Of a stretch of DNA of 6,565 nt, positions 1 to 6,565 are shown piece by piece. The DNA is from Polyangiaceae bacterium. GTDB taxonomy: Bacteria > Myxococcota_A > Polyangia > Polyangiales > Polyangiaceae. Location: NCBI GenBank assembly GCA_025934595.1, contig JAICXU010000189.1:1-6565 (forward strand), read 5' to 3'. Made by a program: the position numbers and the translations under genes. How positions within the stretch are numbered: position 1 is the stretch's first letter; each line of letters starts with the position of its first letter. The notes beneath the pieces were generated by a model. The model saw only the letters and a program-made list of their open reading frames with translations, was not told the origin of the DNA and made no database searches.

Positions 1-1625
<1,625 letters not shown>

Positions 1626-1634
<9 letters not shown>

Positions 1635-1644
1635 AATCCGCGCG
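1626..1644 (+). terminator. possible weak terminator at the end of rel
   Basis: CGCGCG (1626-1631) and CGCGCG (1639-1644) can pair across a 7-nt loop that contains the rel stop codon TAA. The AT-rich stretch ATTGATGCTATTTTAT follows, although its T-run starts about 10 nt after the stem. The stem is short and overlaps the coding end, so this is only a candidate intrinsic terminator. Confidence 0.28.
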
Positions 1645-1649
1645 ATTGA

Positions 1650-1658
1650 TGCTATTTT
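1650..1658 (+). promoter_or_regulatory. candidate extended -10 promoter for the lipoprotein gene
   Basis: TGCTATTTT lies in an AT-rich island (about 1645-1669) that stands out sharply from the surrounding GC-rich DNA. It fits the extended -10 form (TGn followed by TATTTT, four of six matches to TATAAT). No convincing -35 box lies 16-18 nt upstream. If used, it would give a leader of roughly 75 nt before the ATG at 1742. The assignment is by pattern only. Confidence 0.33.
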
Positions 1659-1726
1659 ATAGGCTTTTGACGCTTCGACCGTCTAAAGAAGACGGGGCGT
1701 CGAGGCCAGGCGCCCACCTTCAACTC

Positions 1727-1734
1727 GAGGAGGA
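1727..1734 (+). promoter_or_regulatory. strong Shine-Dalgarno fixing the lipoprotein start
   Basis: GAGGAGGA ends 7 nt before the ATG at 1742, an ideal Shine-Dalgarno and spacing. The reading frame is open upstream to 1553, overlapping rel. This site, together with the signal peptide that begins exactly at this ATG, excludes the longer version. Confidence 0.85.
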
Positions 1735-1741
1735 ACAAGGC

Positions 1742-3109
1742 ATGCGAGGATCGATTTTCCGCGGTTCGATTGGCGTCGTTGGAGTGCTCATCGTCGGTAC
1801 GGCAATGGGAACGGCATGTTCCTCGAGCTCGTCCGGGAATGGCAACGCGAAGGATGCGGGCTCGGCTCCGGCGGCTGGCGGGACGGGTGCGTTCGGCATC
1901 GTCACCGTGAATGGAATGCAGAAGCTCTATCTCCCGCAAGAATCGGGCGACCCTACGACCGGCAACGGCTACATCTCGGTCGTGAACGTCGGCGTCGCGG
2001 GCAACGGCGTCGCGGGCGCACCTGCGCTCATCACCAATATCGATCTCGGCACGTCCGACTACGCAACCGCCACGGGCGGCGACTCGAGCACCGTCATTGC
2101 CGCGAGCACCGACGCGAACAAAATCTGGTTCATCAATCCGCAGAACGACACGCTCACGAAAACGATCACGCTCGACCCGAGCTACGGACGCTCCGGATTT
2201 TCAGGCGGTGGTGGTTACGTGACGGGCATCGCCGTCGACTCCGCGAATCACCGCGCCATCTTGAGCGTGTGGAACGGCTTCGCGATCGTCGACCTCAATT
2301 CCCTGACGATTTCGAGCGTCATCCAGGCGCCGCCATCGGAGAACTTCGGGTTCGATTCGGTGCATCAGCGCATCATCGCGCCGTTCTACGACTGCTCGAC
2401 CAGCTTGGACGGGACCGGCGCCGCGCCGCCCTTTTGCAATCAGTTCTTCGGGCCGGACGGCACCACGGTCATGAGCGAGGGTGTGAACATCATCGATCTC
2501 GCGGACAACACCGTCTACACGTACGAGGATCCTTCGGCGGACGATCCGAACACGCCGGTCGGCGGCGAGCCCGACTCCGCATCCGCAGATCCGACGACAC
2601 AAAAGATCGTCGTGCCGTCCGAGAGCGGCGGATACCAAAACATCATCGACCTCTCGAACGCGCAGTTCGACAAGACGAAGAAGACCGTCACCGCTCCGCA
2701 TGCTTACGTGCAGAACCTCGATCTCGAGGGCGTCGCGATCGAATCGAACAAGCACTTCGCGTTCTGGGAAGAAGAGGGCAGCCAGAACGTCGCGGTCGCG
2801 GATCTCGGAAGCGTGGCGGTGGACGGCGGCAGCAACACACCGACGGCGACGATGCCGGACCTGCCGAATTCGGGCGGAAGCTGGTCGAATCTCGGCGACC
2901 CGCACGGCATCGCGGTCACGACGGGCCTCGCGGACGGACATTCGGTCGGGTTCGTCGTCGACGGAAGTCGGCACTGGGTCGCGCGTGTGGATCTCGAAAA
3001 AATGTCGCAGCTGCAAGCCACCGACGCGGGCGACGGCATTCCTTCGGGCGTCACGTCGGATCAAATGGCGACGGTCGTCACGTTCCTCGACGCCACGACC
3101 AAGCCCTGA
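1742..3109 (+). CDS. predicted lipoprotein with beta-propeller-like repeats
   Basis: 455-residue predicted exported protein of unknown function. Residues 1-25 form a lipoprotein-type signal peptide: a short basic N-terminus, a hydrophobic core (VVGVLIVGTAMG), then Cys 26 followed by Ser5 and a Gly/Asn/Ala/Ser linker to about residue 50. The sequence before the Cys is GTA, so the usual Leu at -3 of the lipobox is missing. The rest is built of repeating short beta-strand units that end in an I/V-D-L or similar turn: YISVVNV (77-83), KIWFINPQNDT (127-137), GFAIVDLNSL (179-188), GVNIIDLADN (247-256), YQNIIDLSNA (298-307), NVAVADLGSV (349-358) and HWVARVDLEKM (411-421). This spacing of about 40-70 residues suits a six- or seven-bladed propeller of the YVTN/NHL kind. 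Cys 218 and Cys 232 may form a disulfide. It is probably transcribed alone, with its own promoter and Shine-Dalgarno. No catalytic motif is visible; binding or surface display is the most that can be inferred. Confidence 0.85.
   Translation: MRGSIFRGSIGVVGVLIVGTAMGTACSSSSSGNGNAKDAGSAPAAGGTGAFGIVTVNGMQKLYLPQESGDPTTGNGYISVVNVGVAGNGVAGAPALITNIDLGTSDYATATGGDSSTVIAASTDANKIWFINPQNDTLTKTITLDPSYGRSGFSGGGGYVTGIAVDSANHRAILSVWNGFAIVDLNSLTISSVIQAPPSENFGFDSVHQRIIAPFYDCSTSLDGTGAAPPFCNQFFGPDGTTVMSEGVNIIDLADNTVYTYEDPSADDPNTPVGGEPDSASADPTTQKIVVPSESGGYQNIIDLSNAQFDKTKKTVTAPHAYVQNLDLEGVAIESNKHFAFWEEEGSQNVAVADLGSVAVDGGSNTPTATMPDLPNSGGSWSNLGDPHGIAVTTGLADGHSVGFVVDGSRHWVARVDLEKMSQLQATDAGDGIPSGVTSDQMATVVTFLDATTKP
1991..2017 (+). 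repeat. 12-bp direct repeat within the lipoprotein gene
   Basis: GGCGTCGCGGGC occurs at 1991-2002 and again at 2006-2017, a 15-bp period that encodes Gly-Val-Ala-Gly twice (GVAGN-GVAGA). It looks like a small in-frame duplication in a loop between propeller strands and does not disturb the frame. Confidence 0.7.
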
Positions 3110-3136
3110 CGCCGCGCGCGTCGGGCGTCGCGCCGA

Positions 3137-3173
3137 TCACCGCTGGAGGCCCGCTTCACGCTCCAGCCGGTGA
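3137..3173. terminator. long imperfect hairpin between convergent genes
   Basis: TCACCGCTGGAG (3137-3148) pairs with CTCCAGCCGGTGA (3161-3173): 12 base pairs with one bulged C and a 12-nt loop. It begins 27 nt after the lipoprotein stop and overlaps the last codons and the stop codon of the minus-strand gene. The position suits a transcription terminator for the plus-strand lipoprotein mRNA. There is no T-run after it on either strand, so it is not a classical intrinsic terminator. A weaker 6-bp stem (GACGCC/GGCGTC, 3108-3129) sits just upstream. Confidence 0.4.
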
Positions 3174-3973
3174 CCGAGCGCGATGACGAGGATGTGCGCA
3201 AGGAGGTCCGTTCCCGATTCGGGGGCGACGGCGATGCTCTTGCCGCCGCCTCCAATCGCGCGAATTTGTTCTCCCGTTTTTTTCGCGGCGATGAGGCTCT
3301 CGTCGTACGCCGCGTGGGAGGCGTTTTCGCGAATGATCTCGATCGATCGCCGAAAATTTTCGATCTGGGTGGGCGCGAGGTTGTCGCCGAGCGACGTGTA
3401 GTCGGTGCCGGCCTCGCGCAAAAGCCACGGCGGCTCGCCGTCGCTGCGAAACAGGTAGAGCACTTGCGAGCGATCTTCTTTCACCGCGATCATCTCGCGC
3501 GTGACCGATTTCGTCAGCTTCAGGCCGCCCGTGGCGACGGCGGTGGCGAGCGCGAGCTTGCGCTCGCTCTCTTGCGTGCGGGTCTCGGTCGTCACGCGGC
3601 TCGTCGCGCGGATCAGCGCCAAGATCGATTTGTACGGAAGGCGCTCTTTGTCGGCGCCGCTCGCGTCTTGCCGGACGACGGCGTCGGCATCGAGCCGGAA
3701 GTGCCGGAGCTGCGACATCGCTCCGCTCGGCGTGATCGCCGCCGCGTCGCATGCGACCGCTTCGTGTCCGCGGCCTCGGAGCTGTGAGAGAGCGCGCACT
3801 GCTTGCTCCTTGTCGTCCGTGACCAGCATCACGGCCGGAGCGCCGCTCGAAAGGAGAAGGCGCACCTCGTAGACCGTCGCGCCGAGATCACGGGCCACGG
3901 CTTGCGCTTCGCCGTCGATCGCGGCGCCGGAGATCGCTTCCTCGTAGAAGTGCGTGATCGCGACCGCGTACAC
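3137..3973 (-). CDS. unrecognised two-part protein, myxobacterial-type
   Basis: 278-residue cytoplasmic-looking protein with no signal peptide and no family I can name. The chosen start is GTG at 3973-3971, with AGGTAGG 9 nt upstream on the minus strand. An in-frame ATG at 4021 would add 16 residues and overlap the trmFO start. Residues about 22-80 look like a small alpha/beta unit: a helix (EAQAVARDLG), strand VYEVRLLL, strand PAVMLVT, a helix (DKEQAVRALSQLRGRG) and strand HEAVACD. Residues about 90-228 are a second unit with FRLDADAVV, LPYKSILALIRA, QVLYLFR, PPWLLREAGTDY and LAPTQIENFRRSIEIIRE. Its strand-rich start, with a polar hairpin before LPYKSI, vaguely recalls bacterial PH-like domains. 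The tail has a Gly4 turn (241-244) and a final amphipathic helix. It is convergent with the lipoprotein gene and divergent from trmFO across 46 bp. I recall similar unnamed proteins from Myxococcota, but have no functional evidence. Confidence 0.8.
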   Translation of the reverse strand: MYAVAITHFYEEAISGAAIDGEAQAVARDLGATVYEVRLLLSSGAPAVMLVTDDKEQAVRALSQLRGRGHEAVACDAAAITPSGAMSQLRHFRLDADAVVRQDASGADKERLPYKSILALIRATSRVTTETRTQESERKLALATAVATGGLKLTKSVTREMIAVKEDRSQVLYLFRSDGEPPWLLREAGTDYTSLGDNLAPTQIENFRRSIEIIRENASHAAYDESLIAAKKTGEQIRAIGGGGKSIAVAPESGTDLLAHILVIALGHRLEREAGLQR

Positions 3974-3988
3974 GACAGCTAGCCTACC

Positions 3989-4000
3989 TGCGACGTCGCA
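3989..4000. promoter_or_regulatory. 12-bp perfect palindrome in divergent promoter region
   Basis: TGCGACGTCGCA is a perfect 12-bp palindrome near the centre of the 46-bp gap (3974-4019) between the minus-strand gene and trmFO. A site here could serve as an operator for either or both genes. A second short palindrome, GCTAGC, lies at 3978-3983. No convincing pair of -35/-10 boxes can be placed for either direction. Regulatory use is inferred from symmetry and position. Confidence 0.4.
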
Positions 4001-4019
4001 AAATGCTAAGCCTCCGCGC

Positions 4020-5378
4020 ATGGGCGTGGAGGTCACGATCGTCGGTGCCGGTTTGGCCGGATGCGAAGCGGCATGGCAGCTCGCCGAACGTGGCATTTCG
4101 GTGCGTCTGCTCGAGCAAAAGCCGCATCGACGAACGCCCGCGCAGACCACCGATCACCTCTGCGAGCTCGTGTGCTCGAACTCGCTTCGCGGCGCCGCGC
4201 TCGTCAACGCCGTCGGGTTGCTCAAAGAAGAAATGCGCCGCGCGGGCTCGCTCATCATGACGTGCGCGGAAGAAGCGAAGGTGCCCGCGGGCGGTGCGCT
4301 CGCCGTCGATCGCGACGTGTTCTCGGCGAGCATCACGGCGCGGATCCGAAATCACCCGAAAATCACGCTCGATCATCGCATCGTGAACGAGATCCCCGAA
4401 GCGACGGCGGAGGCTCCCGTCATCCTCGCGACCGGCCCGCTCACCGGCGACGAGCTCGCGGCCGACCTCGCGAACAAAATCGGACAAGCGCAGCTCGCGT
4501 ATTACGATGCGATCGCGCCGATCATCGCCGCCGACTCGATCGACTGGGACAAAGTCTTCAAGCAATCGCGCTGGGACAAAGGCGGCGACGACGCGTACGT
4601 GAATTGTCCCTTCGACCAAGCGGGTTACGAAAATTTCGTGCGCGAGATCGTGGCCGCGAAAAAAGTGGAGCCGCGATCGTTCGAGGACGTGCGCTACTTC
4701 GAGGGCTGCCTGCCGATCGAGGTGATGGCGTCGCGCGGAGAGAAGACGCTCGCGTTCGGTCCGATGAAACCAGCCGGGCTGACCGATCCGAAGACGGGCC
4801 GATGGCCCTACGCGGTCGTGCAGCTTCGCCAAGAAGACGCGGCCGCGACCGCGTACAACATGGTCGGCTTCCAAACGCGCATGACGTACGGCGAACAAGC
4901 GCGCGTCTTCCGCATGATCCCCGGTCTCGAGAACGCGGAGATCCAGCGCTTCGGCACGGTGCATCGAAACACGTTCGTGAACGCGCCGGACTTGCTCGAC
5001 GACACGCTGCAATTGAAGAATGCGCCGCACGTCTTTCTCGCGGGGCAGATCTCGGGCGTCGAAGGTTACGTGGAGAGCGCGGGGTGCGGGCTGCTCTGCG
5101 GCCGGATGCTCGCGGATCGCCTACAAAACAAGCCCATTTCGCATCCGCCGAAGACGACTGCGCTCGGAGGGCTCCTCACGCATCTCTCGCGGAAGCAAGA
5201 TCGCTTCGAGCCGTCGAACATCACGTGGGCGTGCATGCCGCCGCTCGAGAATCGAAGATTGAAGAAGAAGGATCGCTACCAGGTGATGGCGGATCGCGCG
5301 CTCGCCGATCTCGACGCATGGCTCGGACACGCCGCACGAGCAGCCGCCGCACCGCCGAGCGATGTGATAATTCTCTGA
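4020..5378 (+). CDS. trmFO: methylenetetrahydrofolate-dependent tRNA (uracil-54-C5)-methyltransferase TrmFO
   Basis: TrmFO (formerly Gid) makes 5-methyluridine at position 54 of the tRNA T-loop, using 5,10-methylenetetrahydrofolate as carbon donor and FAD/NAD(P)H as reductant, in the cytoplasm. The 452-residue product has the usual family length. Residues 5-14 are the FAD-binding VTIVGAGLAG strand-turn. CSNSLR carries Cys 52, and FEGCLPIEVMASRG carries Cys 230, matching the two conserved cysteines of the family (Cys53 and Cys226 in Bacillus subtilis). Other family blocks are KVPAGGALAVDR, GPMKPAGL, QLRQEDAAATAYNMVGFQT and FLAGQISGVEGYVESAGCG (FAD binding). The ATG at 4020 places the nucleotide-binding strand at the N-terminus as expected. 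An in-frame ATG at 3954 would add 22 unrelated residues. No Shine-Dalgarno precedes the ATG; the upstream bases CCTCC are pyrimidine-rich. The frame is intact. The next gene follows after 17 nt. Confidence 0.97.
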   Translation: MGVEVTIVGAGLAGCEAAWQLAERGISVRLLEQKPHRRTPAQTTDHLCELVCSNSLRGAALVNAVGLLKEEMRRAGSLIMTCAEEAKVPAGGALAVDRDVFSASITARIRNHPKITLDHRIVNEIPEATAEAPVILATGPLTGDELAADLANKIGQAQLAYYDAIAPIIAADSIDWDKVFKQSRWDKGGDDAYVNCPFDQAGYENFVREIVAAKKVEPRSFEDVRYFEGCLPIEVMASRGEKTLAFGPMKPAGLTDPKTGRWPYAVVQLRQEDAAATAYNMVGFQTRMTYGEQARVFRMIPGLENAEIQRFGTVHRNTFVNAPDLLDDTLQLKNAPHVFLAGQISGVEGYVESAGCGLLCGRMLADRLQNKPISHPPKTTALGGLLTHLSRKQDRFEPSNITWACMPPLENRRLKKKDRYQVMADRALADLDAWLGHAARAAAAPPSDVIIL

Positions 5379-5395
5379 GCTCCGGGAGAAGAGCT
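5378..5395 (+). promoter_or_regulatory. Shine-Dalgarno in a small hairpin loop before a TTG start
   Basis: GGGAG (5384-5388) ends 7 nt before the TTG at 5396 and fixes that start. AGCTC (5378-5382) and GAGCT (5391-5395) can pair, leaving the Shine-Dalgarno in an 8-nt loop. The trmFO stop codon ends at 5378, so ribosomes finishing trmFO would melt this stem, consistent with translational coupling. Confidence 0.5.
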
Positions 5396-6025
5396 TTGGC
5401 CAAACGAGACGAACGACGCGTGCGCGCGGCGGAAGTTGCAGGAGACGACGTCGGAGCCGCGGAGCTCGGTCGACGCGTCGCGGAGAATTTGCGCCAAAGA
5501 CGAAAAGCGCGCGGCATGTCCCTCGACGATCTCGCGAACGCATCTGGAGTGAGCCGCGCTGCGCTCTCGCAAATCGAAACGCACAAATCGAACCCCACCG
5601 TCGGCCTTCTCTGGAAGATCGCGGTCGGTCTCGGCGTGCCGTTCTCGGAATTGATCGGCGAGATCAAAGGCGGCATCTCCGTGCTTCGTCGCAGCGACGG
5701 GCAAGTGCTCCGATCGCTCGACGGCAAGCTCGAGTCGCGCCCGCTCGCGCCCGCCGGGACGTCACCGCTCGTCGAGCTCTACGAGCTTCGTCTCTCCGCG
5801 CGATCGACGCACGCTGCGGAGGCGCACGCGCCGGGCACACACGAGCTCGTCGTCGTGTTGAGCGGCGCGCTCCGCATGCGCGTGAATCGTCCCGGCGACG
5901 AAAGCGAAAGCTACGATCTCGGCGCGGGCGACTCGATCTCGTTTCCCGCCGACGTGCCGCACGCGTACGAAAATCCGGGAGCGAGCGAAGCGCGGTACCA
6001 CAATTTGATTATTTACGAACGCTGA
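5396..6025 (+). CDS. XRE-family HTH transcriptional regulator with cupin domain
   Basis: 209-residue predicted DNA-binding regulator whose cupin domain probably senses a small ligand. Start is TTG at 5396, supported by GGGAG 7 nt upstream; the frame is open far upstream through trmFO, but that part is out-of-frame shadow. Residues 1-25 are a charged leader. The XRE helix-turn-helix spans about 27-88: LRQRRKARGMSLDDLANASG, then recognition helix VSRAALSQIETHKSNPT and LLWKIAVGLGVPFSELI. A linker leads to a cupin barrel (about 125-206) with motif one around His 144, His 149, Glu 150 and Gly 157, and motif two GDSISFPADVPHAYENPG (178-195) with His 189 and Asn 193. This architecture is a common class of short-chain regulators of amino-acid, polyamine or stress genes; the ligand cannot be predicted. 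It follows trmFO by 17 nt, so the two are likely one operon. A GTG at 5420 is a weaker alternative start. Confidence 0.93.
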   Translation: MAKRDERRVRAAEVAGDDVGAAELGRRVAENLRQRRKARGMSLDDLANASGVSRAALSQIETHKSNPTVGLLWKIAVGLGVPFSELIGEIKGGISVLRRSDGQVLRSLDGKLESRPLAPAGTSPLVELYELRLSARSTHAAEAHAPGTHELVVVLSGALRMRVNRPGDESESYDLGAGDSISFPADVPHAYENPGASEARYHNLIIYER

Positions 6026-6036
6026 GCGATCGCGGT

Positions 6037-6057
6037 GAGCGCGAAGTCATCGCGCTC
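6037..6057 (+). terminator. GC-rich hairpin after the XRE-cupin gene
   Basis: GAGCGCGA (6037-6044) and TCGCGCTC (6050-6057) form a perfect 8-bp stem with an AGTCA loop, starting 12 nt after the stop codon. Place and strength suit a terminator for the trmFO/regulator unit. No T-run follows directly, so Rho or a non-canonical mode may be needed. Confidence 0.45.
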
Positions 6058-6084
6058 GTGGCGTCTCTGTGAGGTGACTTTAGT

Positions 6085-6152
6085 GGGCTCCGCCCCTCAT
6101 CGCTTCGCGATGAGCCTCCCTGGTCTCGCCTTCGGCGAACGCCGCTTCGCGT
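6085..6152. repeat. cluster of short hairpins with TTC/TCC loops (REP-like)
   Basis: Three clean inverted repeats follow one another: GGGC-TCC-GCCC (6085-6095), CTCATCGC-TTC-GCGATGAG (6096-6114) and TCGCC-TTC-GGCGA (6126-6138). A weak fourth is CGC-TTC-GCG (6143-6151). The same 3-nt pyrimidine loop recurs. No coding frame here looks real. Such arrays of mini-hairpins resemble dispersed intergenic REP-type elements, and could also act as mRNA 3'-end stabilisers or terminators. Whether this block recurs in the genome cannot be seen from one copy. Confidence 0.55.
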
Positions 6153-6220
6153 CGGAAATGAACAAGCTGGGGATAAGAATGTTTGAAGATTGTGGGGAAA
6201 AATAAGGTGTTTTGTGTGTT
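6153..6220 (+). promoter_or_regulatory. AT-rich upstream region of the last gene
   Basis: This purine- and T-rich stretch is much less GC-rich than anything around it and directly precedes the last gene, so it probably holds that gene's promoter. TGGGGATAA (6168-6176) and TGTGGGGAA (6191-6199) share TGGGGA, repeated 25 bp apart (6168 and 6193). The first differs by one base from the DnaA-box consensus TGTGGATAA, the second by two. TTGAAG (6183-6188) could be a -35 box, but no good -10 lies 16-18 nt downstream. AAGGTG (6204-6209) is Shine-Dalgarno-like. Confidence 0.38.
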
Positions 6221-6247
6221 GTGGCGCGCGCGCGATCTTCGTACGCG

Positions 6248-6565
6248 ATGCCCATGATTCGCACGAAGACCGACGACGAGATGGCGCAAGACGAGGCCGA
6301 TCACGCAGAGTCCGATCCCGAGCGCGCGGAATTGATCGCGCGTGCGCGGCGATTCAAGTCGAGCTGGATCGAGCTCGCGGAGGCGCTCGTCGAAGTGAAG
6401 CGCAGCGGACGCTTTCGCGATTGGGGCTACGAAGACTTCGACACGTACGCGAAGAAGGAGCTTCGCCTTCGCCAGGAGACCGTCGACAAGCTCACGGGCA
6501 GCTATTCGTTCTTGAAGAGGCGCGCGCCACAAGTGCTCGAGCGTGATGGCTTGGCGGACGAGATC
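6248..6565 (+). CDS. unrecognised protein with probable HTH, 3' partial
   Basis: The first 106 residues of a gene that continues past the right edge. The N-terminus is short and acidic (TDDEMAQDEADHAESDPE). A helical region follows: LIARARRFKSSWIELAEAL (residues about 30-48), GRFRDWGYEDFDTYAKKELR (57-76), then LRQETVDKLTGSYSFLKRR. The GYxDFxxYxxxELxLxxxTxxKL pattern resembles small helix-turn-helix modules in phage, plasmid and ParB-like proteins, where a GY-SFEDY segment precedes the recognition helix. That makes DNA binding likely but not proven. I cannot name the family, although I recall similar unnamed proteins in Myxococcota. The start is uncertain: ATG at 6248 or 6254 has no clear Shine-Dalgarno, while an in-frame GTG at 6221 lies 11 nt after AAGGTG and would add nine residues (GTG plus eight). 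Confidence 0.72.
   Translation, partial: MPMIRTKTDDEMAQDEADHAESDPERAELIARARRFKSSWIELAEALVEVKRSGRFRDWGYEDFDTYAKKELRLRQETVDKLTGSYSFLKRRAPQVLERDGLADEI

Noticed and set aside
1816..3186. 456-codon open frame on the plus strand overlapping the lipoprotein gene.
   Set aside because: It is strongly Arg/His-rich and lacks a Shine-Dalgarno. The lipoprotein frame has a signal peptide, a strong Shine-Dalgarno and repeated strand motifs.
3984..5030. 348-codon open frame on the minus strand opposite trmFO.
   Set aside because: The translation is Arg/Val/Asp/Glu/His-rich with no recognisable fold and it lies entirely opposite a conserved enzyme. Long antisense frames are expected in GC-rich coding DNA.
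4061..5395. Very long open frame in the +2 register, continuous with the regulator and running through trmFO.
   Set aside because: Its translation over trmFO is Arg/Ala-rich with no domain pattern, while trmFO in the other frame is unmistakable. It is an artefact of high GC; only the part from 5396 is a gene.
6026..6033. GCGATCGC octamer just after the regulator stop (the HIP1 palindrome of cyanobacteria).
   Set aside because: A single copy in a GC-rich genome is expected by chance, and nothing else here suggests cyanobacteria.
6168..6205. Possible replication origin, given DnaA-box-like words and AT-richness.
   Set aside because: Only two imperfect boxes are present, with no dnaA, dnaN, parA/B or gidA neighbours. 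Local regulation is the more likely explanation.
6080..6532. 150-codon minus-strand frame across the intergenic region and the last gene.
   Set aside because: It runs through the hairpin cluster and antisense to the acidic/HTH frame, with no domain signal. The plus-strand frame from 6248 has coherent helical protein character.

Overview
This is a GC-rich, densely coded bacterial chromosomal segment. The gene content and style suggest a member of the Myxococcota (the former deltaproteobacterial myxobacteria, perhaps a Polyangiales-type genome). Grounds are the Rel/SpoT and TrmFO sequences, a Ser/Gly/Ala-rich linker after a lipoprotein signal peptide, and two unnamed proteins of a style I associate with that phylum. 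The taxon is an inference from style, not a search result. I see no transposase, integrase, phage gene, tRNA, rRNA, CRISPR array or riboswitch.

Layout, left to right. (1) Bases 1-1634 (+) hold the C-terminal three quarters of a long Rel/SpoT (p)ppGpp synthetase/hydrolase; its N-terminal hydrolase domain lies off the left edge. (2) Bases 1742-3109 (+) encode a predicted lipoprotein with a beta-propeller-like repeat architecture. It is preceded by an AT-rich promoter-like island and a strong Shine-Dalgarno. (3) Bases 3137-3973 (-) encode an unrecognised 278-residue protein that converges on the lipoprotein gene. (4) Bases 4020-5378 (+) are trmFO, the folate/FAD-dependent tRNA U54 methyltransferase, divergent from the previous gene across only 46 bp that contain a perfect 12-bp palindrome. 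(5) Bases 5396-6025 (+) encode an XRE-family helix-turn-helix plus cupin regulator. It starts at TTG 17 nt after trmFO and is probably co-transcribed with it. (6) Bases 6026-6247 are the only sizeable non-coding stretch: a terminator-like hairpin, a run of short hairpins with TTC/TCC loops, then an AT-rich block. (7) Bases 6248-6565 (+) start an unrecognised, probably helix-turn-helix protein that runs off the right edge.

The genes do not form one pathway. Rel (stringent response) and TrmFO (tRNA modification) are housekeeping translation-linked functions; the lipoprotein, the minus-strand protein and the last gene are lineage-type accessory genes. I do not see a clear new multi-gene system. 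The parts most worth a second look are the unnamed minus-strand protein with its palindromic divergent promoter, the trmFO/XRE-cupin pairing, and the structured intergenic region in front of the last gene.
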